A stretch of DNA of 64,000 nucleotides, from the NCBI GenBank assembly GCA_024195585.1, contig SWBL01000173.1:1-64000 (forward strand), given 5' to 3'. A program made the position numbers and the translations under genes. Positions 35,803 to 48,035 of this stretch are shown here, piece by piece. The notes beneath the pieces are model-generated. The model ran no database searches and had not been told where the DNA came from. It saw only the letters and a program-made list of their open reading frames with translations. This DNA comes from Aureobasidium sp. EXF-3400 (Eukaryota > Ascomycota > Dothideomycetes > Dothideales > Saccotheciaceae). Every line of letters starts with the position of its first letter. Within the stretch, counting starts at the first letter, position 1.

Positions 35803-38361
35803 TTATACGCCATCTCGCAGACCAGCGACGAGTGCCTGTAGCTTCTGCGTGAATCCTGACGATATCTCTCCCTTCTCCTCCGCGACTTGACTATCCACTT
35901 GCTGGCTCATTAGAGCAATTCCTTCCACAGCATCCACAAGGACAGTGCCATTCTCGCCAGGCAACCAGCCACTAACCCGTGCCCTGGCCTTCCTGTCCAA
36001 GCAGATATAGCCGAGAAGGACTGACAGCCAGGCATACGGGATGTGGGCTTGCATCTCTTCTTCCGACTGACTCTCGGCTGCTTTTTTCTGACCTTTGACG
36101 AAGATGTCTACTAGTGCAGCAAGTCCTTCGTCTTTCACAGAAGCAGCGCGCTCACGTGCGATCTCACTCACTCTGGTCAGATTGATCATCAATCCAAGAG
36201 CAAGTACTAGAATATCGTGGTCAGAGCCGAGCGCCACTTCGCTTGCCGTCTTACGCGAGTTGAAGCCATCGATGATCAACGAAACGATTAGTTGGATGGT
36301 GTGAAGTTCACAGAACACACCGCTGTTGGCTTTGTTGTCGTTGGTTACAGAGCAGCAAAATCTCAGAGCAAGCTCTTGTGAATGGCTCGACATGCAAAGG
36401 AGCTGGGGCAAGGCGCCAGCGACTTGCGCGAGTGACTCAACAGACCAGACGGCCGATGACGCGCTTTCTACATCAAGAGTTGTGGCAGCCTCAAGAGCAG
36501 ACAGTGCTCGATTGGTAACGGCTTGTGAGACACGTTCAGACCCTGCAGCGTGACTGGTGGCTAAGCTGACAAGCTTAGACGCGGTATGGGGAGAGAGGAT
36601 GGTGCCGCTGTTCTTGTTACGCCTGTGAGTGACGACTATGCAGTCGATGCTCATGAGGGCGATCGAACAAGGAGACAGGTGTTCCGGTGAACAGTCTTCC
36701 CAAAGATCAGCAGACCTGACTTTCTCCATGAACTCAAGGTAATCAGACTGTGCGACCTTGGACATGTTGCTCTTCCTGTCCCGTACAATCTGGTTGATGT
36801 CCCTGGTATTGTCTAGAAAAGGAGTGAGAAACTCCAAGACACCTCCCTGAAGAAGAGAAGCGGAAGCCTGTGCTATCCGTGTAAGCACGACACACACCAA
36901 CATATCAGCCAATGCGTCCATGCCAGCAAACTGGAACTGAGCAACAACACTCGCATCGAACCCGTTTTCAATGAAACGCGAAGCAAAGTCATCGTCAGTC
37001 AGCGTCCCAGAGAGCTCTATGAGTGCCATACGCCTTTGTGATCGAGTTGATGGTTTCGGACTCTTGATATCGTCAAGGAGTCGTGTGATATCATCCAAAA
37101 ATCTGCTCTTATGACCGGCTGCTCTCAGATCGTGTATGCTTCGAATGCCTTGCGAAGTATTTTCATCTGACTCGTGGTTGAATGCGGCCTTTGACTTCGA
37201 CGTGACCACCGATGAAGGCTTGGTTCGTCGAGCACTTGCGATAGGCCGTTCAATGGCATCAATGGGTAGGTCTCCAAAGATCATGTCTTCAAGACTATCC
37301 TGTAAATACGTGCGTGATTGACCGTAGGTCACTCTTTTAGCACCTTGGCTGGTCGATGATAGCTGTGGTTGTAGTCGGCTCTGTGACTGAGAATGCTGCG
37401 AAAATCCCTGAGACTCAGACTGTGCAGAGGTCCTTGGGACTTCCAGATTTTGAGAAGTCGGTTCCTCCAATGGCTCGCTCGCTTCGTCCTCGGAGCTCTC
37501 ATCGCTACTTTGAGCAGGAACGTCCTCTCCTTTTAGACGATCAACAATACGAGCCTTATTTGCACTCGGATCTTGAGCAGAATGAGGCTTCGGGGTCATT
37601 TCAATTGGTCTACCCAAGGTGCGGTTTGTTGAAAAATGCATCGAGTTGAGAGTCGAATTTTGAACACTCTCATCAGGAGGATCTGAAAGAAGCAGCTCAT
37701 GCCATAGCTTCTTTTGCTTCGGTGTCGTAGAAATGCTTGGTATCGAACCTGCCGGACTGGTTGGAGAAGCGACAACAGGAGACAATGGGCAAGCAGACTT
37801 TCTAGTCAAGCCCACAGACTGTGTTGTTTGTGCTACATTGCGGTCGATTTTATGCGATGCCGGAGTTGGGGTAACAGAGGTCCCAGCAGCAACTTGCCTT
37901 TTGGAGCGGCGCGGTTGAGTCGATTCAACGGCAGTCTGCTCAATCTCTGTTTTGGGTTGTTGTACCTTGTTGGCCTTTGCGACCGGACGGACATCCAAGG
38001 GCTGGACAGTTTGTGAGACGGTTCTTTTACGCTTGCGTGGTGAGTCTGGATCTAGACCGCCACTGCTGGTACTGTCAGCACTAGCAGCGACTGGACTGGT
38101 CTTGGCCACGGGCTTGTGAGGTTTCCTCAGTTTGGAGAGGGCGGGCATAGCCTCATCGTCGGACATTGGTACGTCGAATTCATCTTCTGCTTCCTGGGTC
38201 TTTCTGATTACGCTAGCAGTGGGTCGCTTCAGCTTGGATTGCGAGGTAGGGCTCCTGGAGTCATCATAGAAAGATTTGGCACTGGTGGTCGAGAAGGTCG
38301 GTTTGCGCGCAGGCTTCCCGTAGGTGATGGCGGGCGTCTTGCGACGATAAACTGTGCTCAT
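35803..38361 (-). CDS. WAPL: WAPL-like cohesin release factor
   Basis: A single exon of 852 aa. The first half is disordered (Ser/Thr/Pro/Lys) and includes RRKTPAITYGK near the start and several basic stretches (SPRKRKRTV, PRRSKRQ). The second half is an all-helical WAPL domain beginning near IRSIHDLRAAGHKSRFLDDI at about 405 and running to about 780. Wapl binds Pds5 and opens cohesin rings, acting in sister-chromatid release and loop size control. No intron is needed. The domain assignment rests on recognition of the domain start and the helical body; the N-terminus is not conserved. Confidence 0.82.
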   Translation of the reverse strand: MSTVYRRKTPAITYGKPARKPTFSTTSAKSFYDDSRSPTSQSKLKRPTASVIRKTQEAEDEFDVPMSDDEAMPALSKLRKPHKPVAKTSPVAASADSTSSGGLDPDSPRKRKRTVSQTVQPLDVRPVAKANKVQQPKTEIEQTAVESTQPRRSKRQVAAGTSVTPTPASHKIDRNVAQTTQSVGLTRKSACPLSPVVASPTSPAGSIPSISTTPKQKKLWHELLLSDPPDESVQNSTLNSMHFSTNRTLGRPIEMTPKPHSAQDPSANKARIVDRLKGEDVPAQSSDESSEDEASEPLEEPTSQNLEVPRTSAQSESQGFSQHSQSQSRLQPQLSSTSQGAKRVTYGQSRTYLQDSLEDMIFGDLPIDAIERPIASARRTKPSSVVTSKSKAAFNHESDENTSQGIRSIHDLRAAGHKSRFLDDITRLLDDIKSPKPSTRSQRRMALIELSGTLTDDDFASRFIENGFDASVVAQFQFAGMDALADMLVCVVLTRIAQASASLLQGGVLEFLTPFLDNTRDINQIVRDRKSNMSKVAQSDYLEFMEKVRSADLWEDCSPEHLSPCSIALMSIDCIVVTHRRNKNSGTILSPHTASKLVSLATSHAAGSERVSQAVTNRALSALEAATTLDVESASSAVWSVESLAQVAGALPQLLCMSSHSQELALRFCCSVTNDNKANSGVFCELHTIQLIVSLIIDGFNSRKTASEVALGSDHDILVLALGLMINLTRVSEIARERAASVKDEGLAALVDIFVKGQKKAAESQSEEEMQAHIPYAWLSVLLGYICLDRKARARVSGWLPGENGTVLVDAVEGIALMSQQVDSQVAEEKGEISSGFTQKLQALVAGLRDGV

Positions 38362-38956
38362 GGCGAGCAGCGACTAGCAGGAGACAGGAATGGCCGAGAA
38401 GAGAGAAGAGAGTGTCATCAGATGTAGAGAAGTTCAAGGCGGAGGCCGAGTTGACATTGAAGTAGAGAGAGTTCCTGGATTCCGATCCACCGGGCAGAAG
38501 TGAAGTCAGTCGATGACAGTGAGGGCGCTTGTAAGGTGGTCAAATATGATGCTTGATGGCGCAATAGACGGCGGTTGGTAATGCGACACGAGCTATGTGG
38601 ATAGAAGTTGCATGCGATCAAGTGATGGGTGATTGCAGAAGATGGCGCAAACGGAAACGAACAAAGTCCAAGGTCGCCGCCACAAGTGCTCAAGCAGGAA
38701 TACGGAACCCTGCCCGGACTGTCGCTTTGTTCTTTAGACGACCGTCGGCGACAGGGTCCAGTCAGGCTTCGGCGACGGCTATTTTCATAGCTCACTTGGC
38801 CGCTCTGCTGCGGGGCACGCGAGCGAGCGCCGTATACGGAGCTGATAAGAAAGTTCGTTCCTATTCACTTATTAGCTGCTTGTCTCTCTCCATCAACACC
38901 GGCGTCCTTCTGCCTCTCTTCTCCTTGCTCATCCTTTACTTCTCTTTTGCTGCACC
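38362..38956. other. Divergent intergenic region, WAPL and FUR1
   Basis: The FUR1 side (38880-38956) is C/T rich. No gene supported. Confidence 0.5.
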
Positions 38957-39854
<898 letters not shown>

Positions 39855-40109
39855 AGTGCTTGTTGGCCCAGTGCGCCATTCGTAGAATAGGCCACAAAGC
39901 GTTGGCGGGCGCTTATCGCCTCTGGCTCAAGACCAAATGATGAATCCCATGCCATAATCTGTGTCAATCCGTGTGTTGCGCCAAGCGCCTTGGTGTATCA
40001 TGCCGTAAACTCCTCTCCGTATCAAGACTCGGAGGCCCCCGAGCTGCAATATATTCCCTCGTCCTGTCCGCGCTGCTGAATGTCCGAGCCCTTTGCCTCA
40101 TCCGTCTTC

Positions 40110-40690
40110 TTACTCATCGGCGTAATCTGCCTCTGCGTCAAGTTCGTCGTCGTCGATAAAGCCGTCGTCTGCTGCAGTGTTGGCGGCAGCGCCTGAAGTA
40201 GCCTGCGAACGCGATTGCGAGGCAGTGCCGCTGTATGTGTCCCTTCTCGGTTGCGATGTGCTTTGAGCAGCTTGCTTGGCTACGGAATCACAAGCATCCA
40301 CCCAATCTGAGTAGACATCGATAGGTGCGCTCAGATCTGTAAGGTAAGTGTCAACTGAAGTCCCTGGATGTAGCAGCTCTTCTCTGTCTTTCATGGAGAC
40401 GTACAGTTGGTGACGGTCTGGAACGTTTGTCCACAGACCTTACACGTCAGTTCGCCAGTACTGGCTTTCTTGTCGATCTTGACCGAAACGGAATTCTCGT
40501 GGTTGCAGAACAGGCACTGGAAGGTGGTTGAGAGGAGCTCGCGCTGTTGCGGTGTTAATCGTGTGCGCGTCCGACTGAAGATGTGTTTCGCACCTTCTTC
40601 TTGCCCTCTGGCTTACTGGCCGACTTGCGTTTGCCCTATTCTGTGTGAGCTTACGCCTCTGAACCGATAGGTCGAGCGACTAATTACCAT
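40110..40690 (-). CDS. ELF1: Transcription elongation factor Elf1 (ELOF1)
   Basis: Four exons (40688-40690, 40594-40635, 40405-40543, 40110-40336) encode 136 aa. The first coding exon is the ATG alone, followed directly by a GTAATT donor. The second gives [14 protein letters not shown], the basic N-terminus that contacts nucleosomal DNA. The zinc ribbon has four cysteines in FQCLFCNHE and LTCKVCGQT. The fold ends with [11 protein letters not shown] disordered acidic tail ([19 protein letters not shown]) follows, as in other fungal Elf1. It binds RNA polymerase II during elongation and acts in transcription-coupled repair. Confidence 0.95.
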
Positions 40691-41473
40691 GGTAGCTGTA
40701 TGTGATGTGCGTAAACAAGTTGCAAGTCCAGACGAAGTTTCGCAAGATGCAAATGTAGAGAGGCTGACGTCGACTGTCGACTACGCGTAGCGCTCGGCTG
40801 TCGCAATCGGCCTTTACTGCAACTAGCTCCGACATTCACCATCTGCGGGGCACTACCAGCCACCCCGCCGCATGGACTCACAACAACACACTCACTCTTG
40901 CAGGAATGTTCACTCGAGAGGGGGGATCACACAAGATCTGGAGACTTTGTTCTTCTGGGTACGCTCACTGATTCGATTATTGTAACCATCATACAGGAAT
41001 TATCGTCAAGCATCAATGAGGTACCAAGCTATGTTGGATGATGCCTATCCATAGCCGCGGGGTTGATAAGACTTGCCTTCGGAGCTGAGCGGTCGGGTCC
41101 TCGAGTGCCCTCCAGCCGTTAATCCAGCTTCCTTTCATAGCATGGACACGTGTGTTATCTGTTTGGTCTGTTCAATTTGTAACATTAACTGTCCTCGATC
41201 ACCGTATCTAGTGGACCTTGCCCGAGGGCGTGACCGACTATGGGACGAAGAAAGGCAGGTACCCGGTATCCGTGCCTAGATAGGTAACCTTAGGTACCTT
41301 ATCATAATCACATGCTCCTCGATAGCGGGGAATGACCACTGCGAGCAATGCTCCGAGACAGCGGTCGATATCCATGACCCCTTTACAAGACATGTCCGCT
41401 TCCTCTTCTTGACTTCTGTCTCTCTGAATTCAATCACCAACACCTGTCAACAATCAACGACCTCTTACATACT
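40691..41473. promoter_or_regulatory. Divergent intergenic region, ELF1 and URC1
   Basis: 783 bases with no supported gene. GATA-factor-like motifs occur at 41064-41070 (TGATAAG), 41298-41303 (CTTATC) and 41320-41325 (CGATAG), which would fit nitrogen control of URC1, but such motifs are common by chance. Confidence 0.4.
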
Positions 41474-43873
41474 ATGGAAAAGACCAACGGCACAAGCGGC
41501 GATGCTGCCGTCTTGCAAGAGATCCTAGCCAGTCTCAAGACTATCCAGCAAGAGAACACTCATCTTGCTGCTGCTGTCGATGCTATCAATGGCCGAGTCA
41601 ATATTCTTGCAGGAGTAAAACAGGTGAAAGACTTGACTGTTGACCCTGTGGCCGTCGAACGCAACAAGCAAAGTCAGACAGCCCCCATTGTTTCAACTCC
41701 TACTGAGAATACACCCTCGAGTCCCGATCTATCCAGTGTGCCAGAATCTGGTCGTAGATCGAGCGTGACCTCGAAGATCATCCTTACCTCATACCCGGGC
41801 CAGGCTGGTGTCGACCCTCTGCCTATGGATTGGGGTAACAAGGATCCATCCCTTCGCGGTCCTGTGGTGGTTTCGAGAAACCCAAGCTCCATCCGAAGAC
41901 GTAATGCTATCGGTGCCCATGGTGGCTCCTATGCTATATGTACGTATACACAATCACTCCACTCCGTCTCGATTCTCGAGAACATGTTTTCTTCGTGGAG
42001 TTGGTCGCTCGAAGAACCAATGCTTGTTCGCCCAGTCTCACGTATGAGCAAGCATAACGGCTTCTCTGCACCTTGGTGTCGATTCAAGAACATCATATCT
42101 TTATCCTGGGTTCCTGAAGTGATACTAATCATTCTCTTCTACGCATAGACAATGCTCTTGCTGTAGCTAGCAAGAACCTCAATACTGATCATCGCCCGGA
42201 TTTTACCAACACCGAACCAGCAGCCAATATTGGACCTTTCCCTCAGTGGTCAGATCCCAAGAAAATTGTTGCCATGGATCCATTAGGTACGAATTATCGA
42301 TGCTTATTGCAGTTTTAGACCCTGTGATAGCATACAAGATGTCACGTGCAAAGCATGCTGACTTTGTGTTTGTTGGCAGGTCATCTTTCTCCTTGGCTAT
42401 TCAAGGATATCATCCAGAAGGAAGACGTCGATATTCGACCCACTATTGCCATCACTAAAGCACATATGAAGGTCCCTGAACTTGAAGAGAGTGTCAAGGC
42501 AGGCAGATTGGTACCGGATGGCAAGATTTGTCTCAACGCATCTGGTGAACTTGCAGTGACGAAGTTCGCCGTGGAGCCAGTGTGGTACTTACCTGGCGTT
42601 GCAGAACGCTTTGGTATTGACGAGGGTGCTCTCAGACGATCTCTTTTCGAGCACACTGGAGGTTCATACCCCGAGCTTATTACACGTGGAGATATCAAGA
42701 CTTTCTTGCCTCCAATCGGAGGACTGACTGTGTATTGCTTCGGAGATCCTGCGAAGATGTCTGATCCCAATGTTAAGCTTGCTCTACGTATTCACGACGA
42801 GTGTAAGTCTCAATCTGGACACATGTATGTGCATGCTTTTTCTAACGTTTGAGTAGGTAATGGCTCGGACGTGTTCGGCTCGGACATTTGTACGTGCAGA
42901 CCTTACCTGACATTCGGAATCGAGGAAGCAGTCAAAGAGGCCCAGAAAGGCGGTTCAGGAGTTGTGATATACTTCCGTAAGGAAGGCAGAGCTCTCGGAG
43001 AGGTGAGTTTCCCAGGCACGATGTTGTATAGAGAGAAGAACGCTGACAGCAACAGGTCACAAAATACCTTGTCTACAATGCAAGAAAACGTGGCGCCGAT
43101 CGTGCAAGCGAATACTTCAAGCGCACAGAAAACATCGCTGGAGTCAAGGATATGCGTTTCGTAAGTGACAAGGATACACACATCATGAGTCAACAATCAC
43201 CAGATCCTCTTTCGACCTCTGCCTGCGGAGGCCGCATCGGGTTCTGGTGTCTGTCATGGCTCAGGAGGCGTACCATTCTCTCCACTTGGAAGATATGCTG
43301 ACTGTGTCTTCAACTTCTCAGCAAGCTCTGATGCCCGATATTCTTCATTGGCTTGGTATCACCAAGATTGACCGAATGTATGTGTCCATCTCCTTGTCCA
43401 TCAAGAGAAATGTTGCTAACAATGTTTTGCTTTAGGTTGAGCATGTCAAAGTAAGTTCATAGCCTGATCCCTGACGTTTTACCGTTTCTACTGATATTGT
43501 TGAATGTGTGGCTAACTGACTGTGTAGCATGAAAGTAAGTCTTCCGCTCCCCTGAGCCACCTACCTGCTCATATGGGACACCCTCAATCAGTAGTCGAGA
43601 CCACCGAGTTTTCAAATACTGACCTTTTGTGTAGCACGACGCTATCGTTGAACAGGGCATTCCGATTCACGAGCGAGTCGAATTGCCTGATGAAATGATT
43701 CCTGCCGACAGCAGAGTAGAAATTGATGCCAAGATTGCTGCAGGTTATTTCACCAACGGCAACGTGATGACGATGGACGAGCTGTCAAATGTCACAGGTC
43801 GCGCTTGGGAGGATGTCGACGTGAGTGTGTACAGTTTTAGTTACGACATCTCGCTGACCATCTCTAGCACTGA
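41474..43873 (+). CDS. URC1: Uracil catabolism protein Urc1, GTP cyclohydrolase II-like
   Basis: Ten exons (41474-41939, 42149-42286, 42380-42802, 42857-43002, 43056-43160, 43322-43377, 43436-43450, 43528-43534, 43635-43820, 43868-43873) encode 515 aa. The cyclohydrolase II zinc site is HDECNGSDVFG plus SDICTCRP, and the substrate region YFRKEGRALGEV is present. The long N-terminal half (coiled coil near 10-45, then GPVVVSRNPSSIRRRNAIGAHGGSY and the segment MDPLGHLSPWLF) is characteristic of Urc1 rather than of the riboflavin enzyme Rib1. In yeasts Urc1 is needed to use uracil as nitrogen source by the URC route, which starts from a uracil nucleotide made by UPRT. Exons 7 and 8 are 15 and 7 nt; the last adds only His and stop. 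If the final 47 nt intron is retained the frame ends at 43883. Confidence 0.88.
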
Positions 43874-45350
43874 GCATGGCTAGGGTTTCTTACTTTCGAT
43901 CTCGTCATTAGTCCCGGTCCAGAATCGACTTAGAAACATGCATGCATGCGGAGTATATCATCTTTGGCTGACCGATTTACAATACACCTGCATGAGAAGC
44001 TCTCAGCTGTCGACTTGCTGGAGAAGGAATATAGGCATGTTCCCCTTTAGAGATACAATTTGATTCGCTCGGTTTTCATAAAGCTTTGTTACTTTCGTTC
44101 TTTTCCCACACTTCTGTCCACATGGACGTTAGCTCTAAGAACACGGCTCCTTCCCCGAACAGAGTTGCATTCATCAAGTGTCGTTATTCTTCTTTCTCGT
44201 CGGCAACTCTGCTTGCTTCGGAAAGTATATTGTGTGTATCTTCACGTGAGGAAGACGACCTTCTTCAACTCGGGATCGCTGCGTGAATTACCGGCTTGGG
44301 CAGGCGATTTGCCGTAGGAACGGCCCGCCAGCAGGCTGGCGGCGGACATGTGCAGGAAAAGCAAGATACGATCGATGTTTACCCAAAGCATCACAGCAGG
44401 ATATGCGCTGGCGCGCTTCCTTCAAGCCCTCCGACCGTGCCCGAGTCTCGGTATCTAGGCTGCTTGGGCTCGTGGGATTACTCAAGTATTTATCCATGCG
44501 ACTGAGCAACGAGATACTGCTCTGCATGATTTTAGGCGAGTGTTATCAGGCGGCTACACCGAGGTGTCATCTGCCTCATTGCGAACCATCCAAATCCGAA
44601 CACGTCGGTGAGCCTGTGGGGAGTCGATAAAACAAAGCACGAAATAACAACAGCAACGAGCTCAACCATGTTCACCAAGGAGTCATAGAGTCGCGCGAAC
44701 ACTTGCTAGTAAGCGGATCCGAAATGCCCCATACGCAGAGACAACGGCCAAAGCCACACCGCTGGGCGGAACATCGCCCGTCCCTGCAAGTCTGCCAGCC
44801 TGCCAGGTTCCTGGGTCAAGATTGGGCACCGTTACTATGCTGTGGGTTGCTAGCTTCATTCTTTGGTGGTGGCCTGTCAGTGCATGTCACACAAACGTAG
44901 TGAGATCAGGATCATATCAAATGTACAGTGGGCGCGCGGGTACTTAACGGTCTGGTCGATGAGCAAGAGGAACATTCCGCGAATGAGCTTCGTGTATTCA
45001 TGTCAAAAGTCACTATCCACGTAGGCTGACTAGCAGGCGACTATCGACTTGGGAAAAGGTTCACACAATCAGTGCTGAAGAGGCCCCTGTGTAGAGCTAG
45101 GCCCCGCAGGTACGCGAGGCGTCACCATGATTCTCTACCGGAGGCGTAGGTATACAAAGCAGCGCCACCACCCCTCACTTGCCAGCCCAAACCTTGATAT
45201 TCTTGTATTTCTCCTCACGCGACCGCGGACAAAGACCGTCTATTTGATATAACTTCAAGTCCTCTTGAACGAACTGAGAGTCTTTCAACATCGAACCGAC
45301 AATTTTACTCGGACCCAAAACCATTATCAACACCTCTCGCATCCTCCATT
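43874..45350. other. 1.5 kb gene-poor region
   Basis: Short frames (44060-44317, 44283-44630) show no domain or splice context I can support. A small CATG repeat sits near 43937. The last 200 bases form a plausible promoter of the next gene. Confidence 0.45.
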
Positions 45351-45792
45351 ATGGCTAGGGAATCTCAACGCTCATCGTCGTCATCGTCAACATCTAGCAT
45401 ATTCATGCGCGGACCGTTCACAAGATCAACCACCAGTCCACCCTCTCTGAACAGGCAAAACTCGCACACTGCTCGCCAAGAGTGCAGTGTGTCACAGCAC
45501 GGTGGAGCTACGTCTTTATTATTCAAAGTGGCATCTGCTTCTCTCAGGACGTCTCCAAGAAGTAGCCCACCAGCGTCTCCGAGGCAATGTCCCGTGGACG
45601 TGCAAGAAGTGCAGTGGGATGTGCTAAGTCGTCGACTATCCGAGAACCGTCATGGTGAGCAACCCACAACGCATCAGGTATTTTGTGCAGTATTGACGCG
45701 GAACAGAAGGTTATGTCAGCTTTCCTGACTTTGATCGCTTGTGTGAGCCTCAAGATCACAAATCTGGACATGATGGCCCTCAAGATGGTTGA
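45351..45792 (+). CDS. Small Ser-rich protein of unknown function
   Basis: Not recognised. Two exons (45351-45654, 45710-45792; 55 nt intron with GTGAGC donor and aacagaag acceptor) give 128 aa. Splicing replaces an otherwise read-through tail with GYVSFPDFDRLCEPQ, a sequence that looks like a conserved C-terminal motif. The first half is Ser/Thr/Arg/Pro rich (SSSSSSTSS, SPRSSPPASP) and likely disordered. There is no signal peptide or membrane segment. The start ATG follows a C/A-rich leader (CCTCCATT), a usual fungal context. The call rests on splice logic and composition only. Confidence 0.5.
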
Positions 45793-46483
45793 AAGGAAGA
45801 TTCATCATGACGCCTTGAGAGGCTATTGAAGAAATCGATATCGCTACGAGTCCGTCTAGAACGACTAACCAGCGCTTCGCAAACCACTTTCCGAGAGCCT
45901 TGCCCACGAAGTATTGTGAAGCAGTGGCTCCCGGCCATGATCAGGCCAACGCGGCCAAAATGCGTGCGTGCCATGAGGAGACGAGTCAAGCGACAGCTTC
46001 TGTGAGCATTTTAGCCGTAGAGCACATGGAGCACAACGTGGCTGAGAGTCTTAAGTGAATGGGAAACTGAGCTCGAACGACATGTAGTGTGCGATAGATG
46101 GGAGAGAGCAAGTGAGCAGCGTGGCTTCGCTGTAGGGTGAAGGCAGTCGAAGTGATGGAGGAGGTCGATTGGGCATCACTGATGCTGATATCGATAGAAC
46201 TGTAAGAGTATAAATAGTTGGTACCCGCCAATATACAGGATGGATTCCATATCGCAAGTTCGTGTTGACTTCACATGTAGTTCGTCCTCAAGGAGATGGT
46301 CGGGTTGCAATTTGCGAGGCTGGAGTAGCAGCGTTAGTAACGAAGGTTGGCAACAGTGAGGACCGAGTCAGGGCACGGCAGCGCATGAGTCAAATTTCAG
46401 GAAACAACCCCTCCACGTGCAGCGCAAAAGAAAGCTGGCTACGCTCTCTACCCAACCTGATCAGACATTCACAACACACAATC
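45793..46483. other. Intergenic, Ser-rich gene to SES1
   Basis: No gene supported; overlapping minus-strand frames at 45716-46257 lack features. It includes the SES1 promoter. Confidence 0.45.
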
Positions 46484-48035
46484 ATGTTGGACATTAACGA
46501 CTTTATTGCCGAGCGTGGCGGCGACGTCAAGAAGATCAAGGAGAGTCAGCGTAGACGCCATGCTCCCGAAGAGGTCGTCGACGAGGTCATCGCCATGTTC
46601 GAGGATCACAGAAAGTGTAGGTTGTCTCGTGTCACCCACTGTCCAGTGAATGTTGCTGACATTGTGTCTCTACACAGCCCAATATGCCGCAAACCAGATC
46701 AAGACCGAGATCAACACACTTCAGAAAGAGATTGGCCAGATCAAGAAGGCCAAGGGCAACGCCGATGATCTGCTCAAGAAGAAGGACGAGCTGCAGGCCC
46801 GTCACAAGCAGCAGGAGGAGTCAACCAAGGAACTGCACGTCGCTTTGCTGAAAAAGGCAAAGTCTATCGGCAACTACGTCCACGACTCTGTGCCCATCAG
46901 CGATAACGAGGACAACAACCAGAAGATCCGCGACTGGACCCCTGAGGGTGTTGAGGTCACAAAGAAGGACTGCCTTTCGCACCACGAAGTTCTCACTCGT
47001 CTGGACGGCTACGATCCGGAGCGTGGTGTCAAGGTCGCTGGCCACAGAGGCTACTGCTTGACTGGCTACGGTCTCTTCCTCAACCTTGCCCTCATCAACT
47101 ACGGTCTCGAGTTCCTCTTCAACAAGGGCTACAAGCCCAACATGCCCCCCTTCTTCATGAACCGCGAAGCCATGGCAAAGACTGCCCAGCTCGAGCAGTT
47201 TGACGAGGAATTGTACAAGGTCACTGAGGATGGTTCTAAGGAGACCGACAAGTACCTGATCGCAACCTCTGAGCAACCTCTCTCCGCTCTCCACGAGGCT
47301 GAGTGGCTTCAGGACAAGGATTTGCCTATCAAGTACGCTGGTTACAGCACTTGCTTCAGAAAGGAGGCCGGTTCGCACGGTAAGGATGCCTGGGGCATCT
47401 TCCGTGTTCACCAGTTTGAGAAGGTATCCAACCCCATCGCAGCCTGGCTGTTTCCCTTGTGCTGACTTTACTGCTAGATCGAACAATTCATCTTCTGCAA
47501 GCCCGAAGAATCATGGGAGCACTTCGACCGCATGATCGACACCTCCGAAGAGTTCTACAAGTCCCTCGGCCTTCCTTACCGCGTCGTTGCCATCGTTTCC
47601 GGCGCACTCAACAACGCCGCCTCCAAGAAGTACGATCTCGAGGCCTGGTTCCCCTTCCAGGGCGAGTACAAGGAGCTTGTCTCATGCTCCAACTGCCTCG
47701 ATTACCAGACCCGCGAGCTTGAGATCCGTTACGGTCAGAAGAAGCAGACCGACTCCAGCTACCAAAAGGCCTATGTCCACGCCCTCAACTCTACTCTCTG
47801 CGCCACCGAGAGAGCTCTGTGCTGCGTCCTTGAGAACTACCAGACCGAGGATGGTATTAACGTCCCCAAGGTCTTGCAGAAGTACATTCCTGGTCAACCC
47901 GAATTCCTGCCCTTCACCAAGGAGCTTCCTAAGGACTCCACCAGCTTGAAGGCCAAGGGTGAGGCAAAGACCAAGGGAGGTGCTGCTCCTAAGCTCCCTG
48001 CCACCGGAGAACTCGCCGACCGCACCAAGAAGTAA
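46484..48035 (+). CDS. SES1: Cytosolic seryl-tRNA synthetase
   Basis: Exons 46484-46616, 46678-47423 and 47478-48035 encode 478 aa. The N-terminal coiled-coil arm that grips the tRNA-Ser long variable arm is at about 45-110 (KTEINTLQKEIGQIKKAK). The class II core shows motif 2 in FRKEAGSHGKDAWGIFRVHQFEK, completed by IEQF across intron 2, and motif 3 in STLCATERALCCVLENYQ. A Lys/Gly-rich C-terminal extension (KAKGEAKTKGGAAPK) is usual for eukaryotic SerRS. No mitochondrial presequence. Codon use is strongly biased, in line with high expression. Confidence 0.97.

Noticed and set aside
43683..43883. Separate small gene at the 3' end of URC1
   Set aside because: It is the ninth URC1 exon read through its last intron, not an independent gene.
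44283..44630. 115-codon plus-strand frame in the 44-45 kb gap
   Set aside because: Arg/Cys-rich composition typical of non-coding frames; opposite strand equally open.
46821..47486. 221-codon minus-strand frame opposite SES1
   Set aside because: Antisense to the conserved synthetase core, with no start or promoter context.
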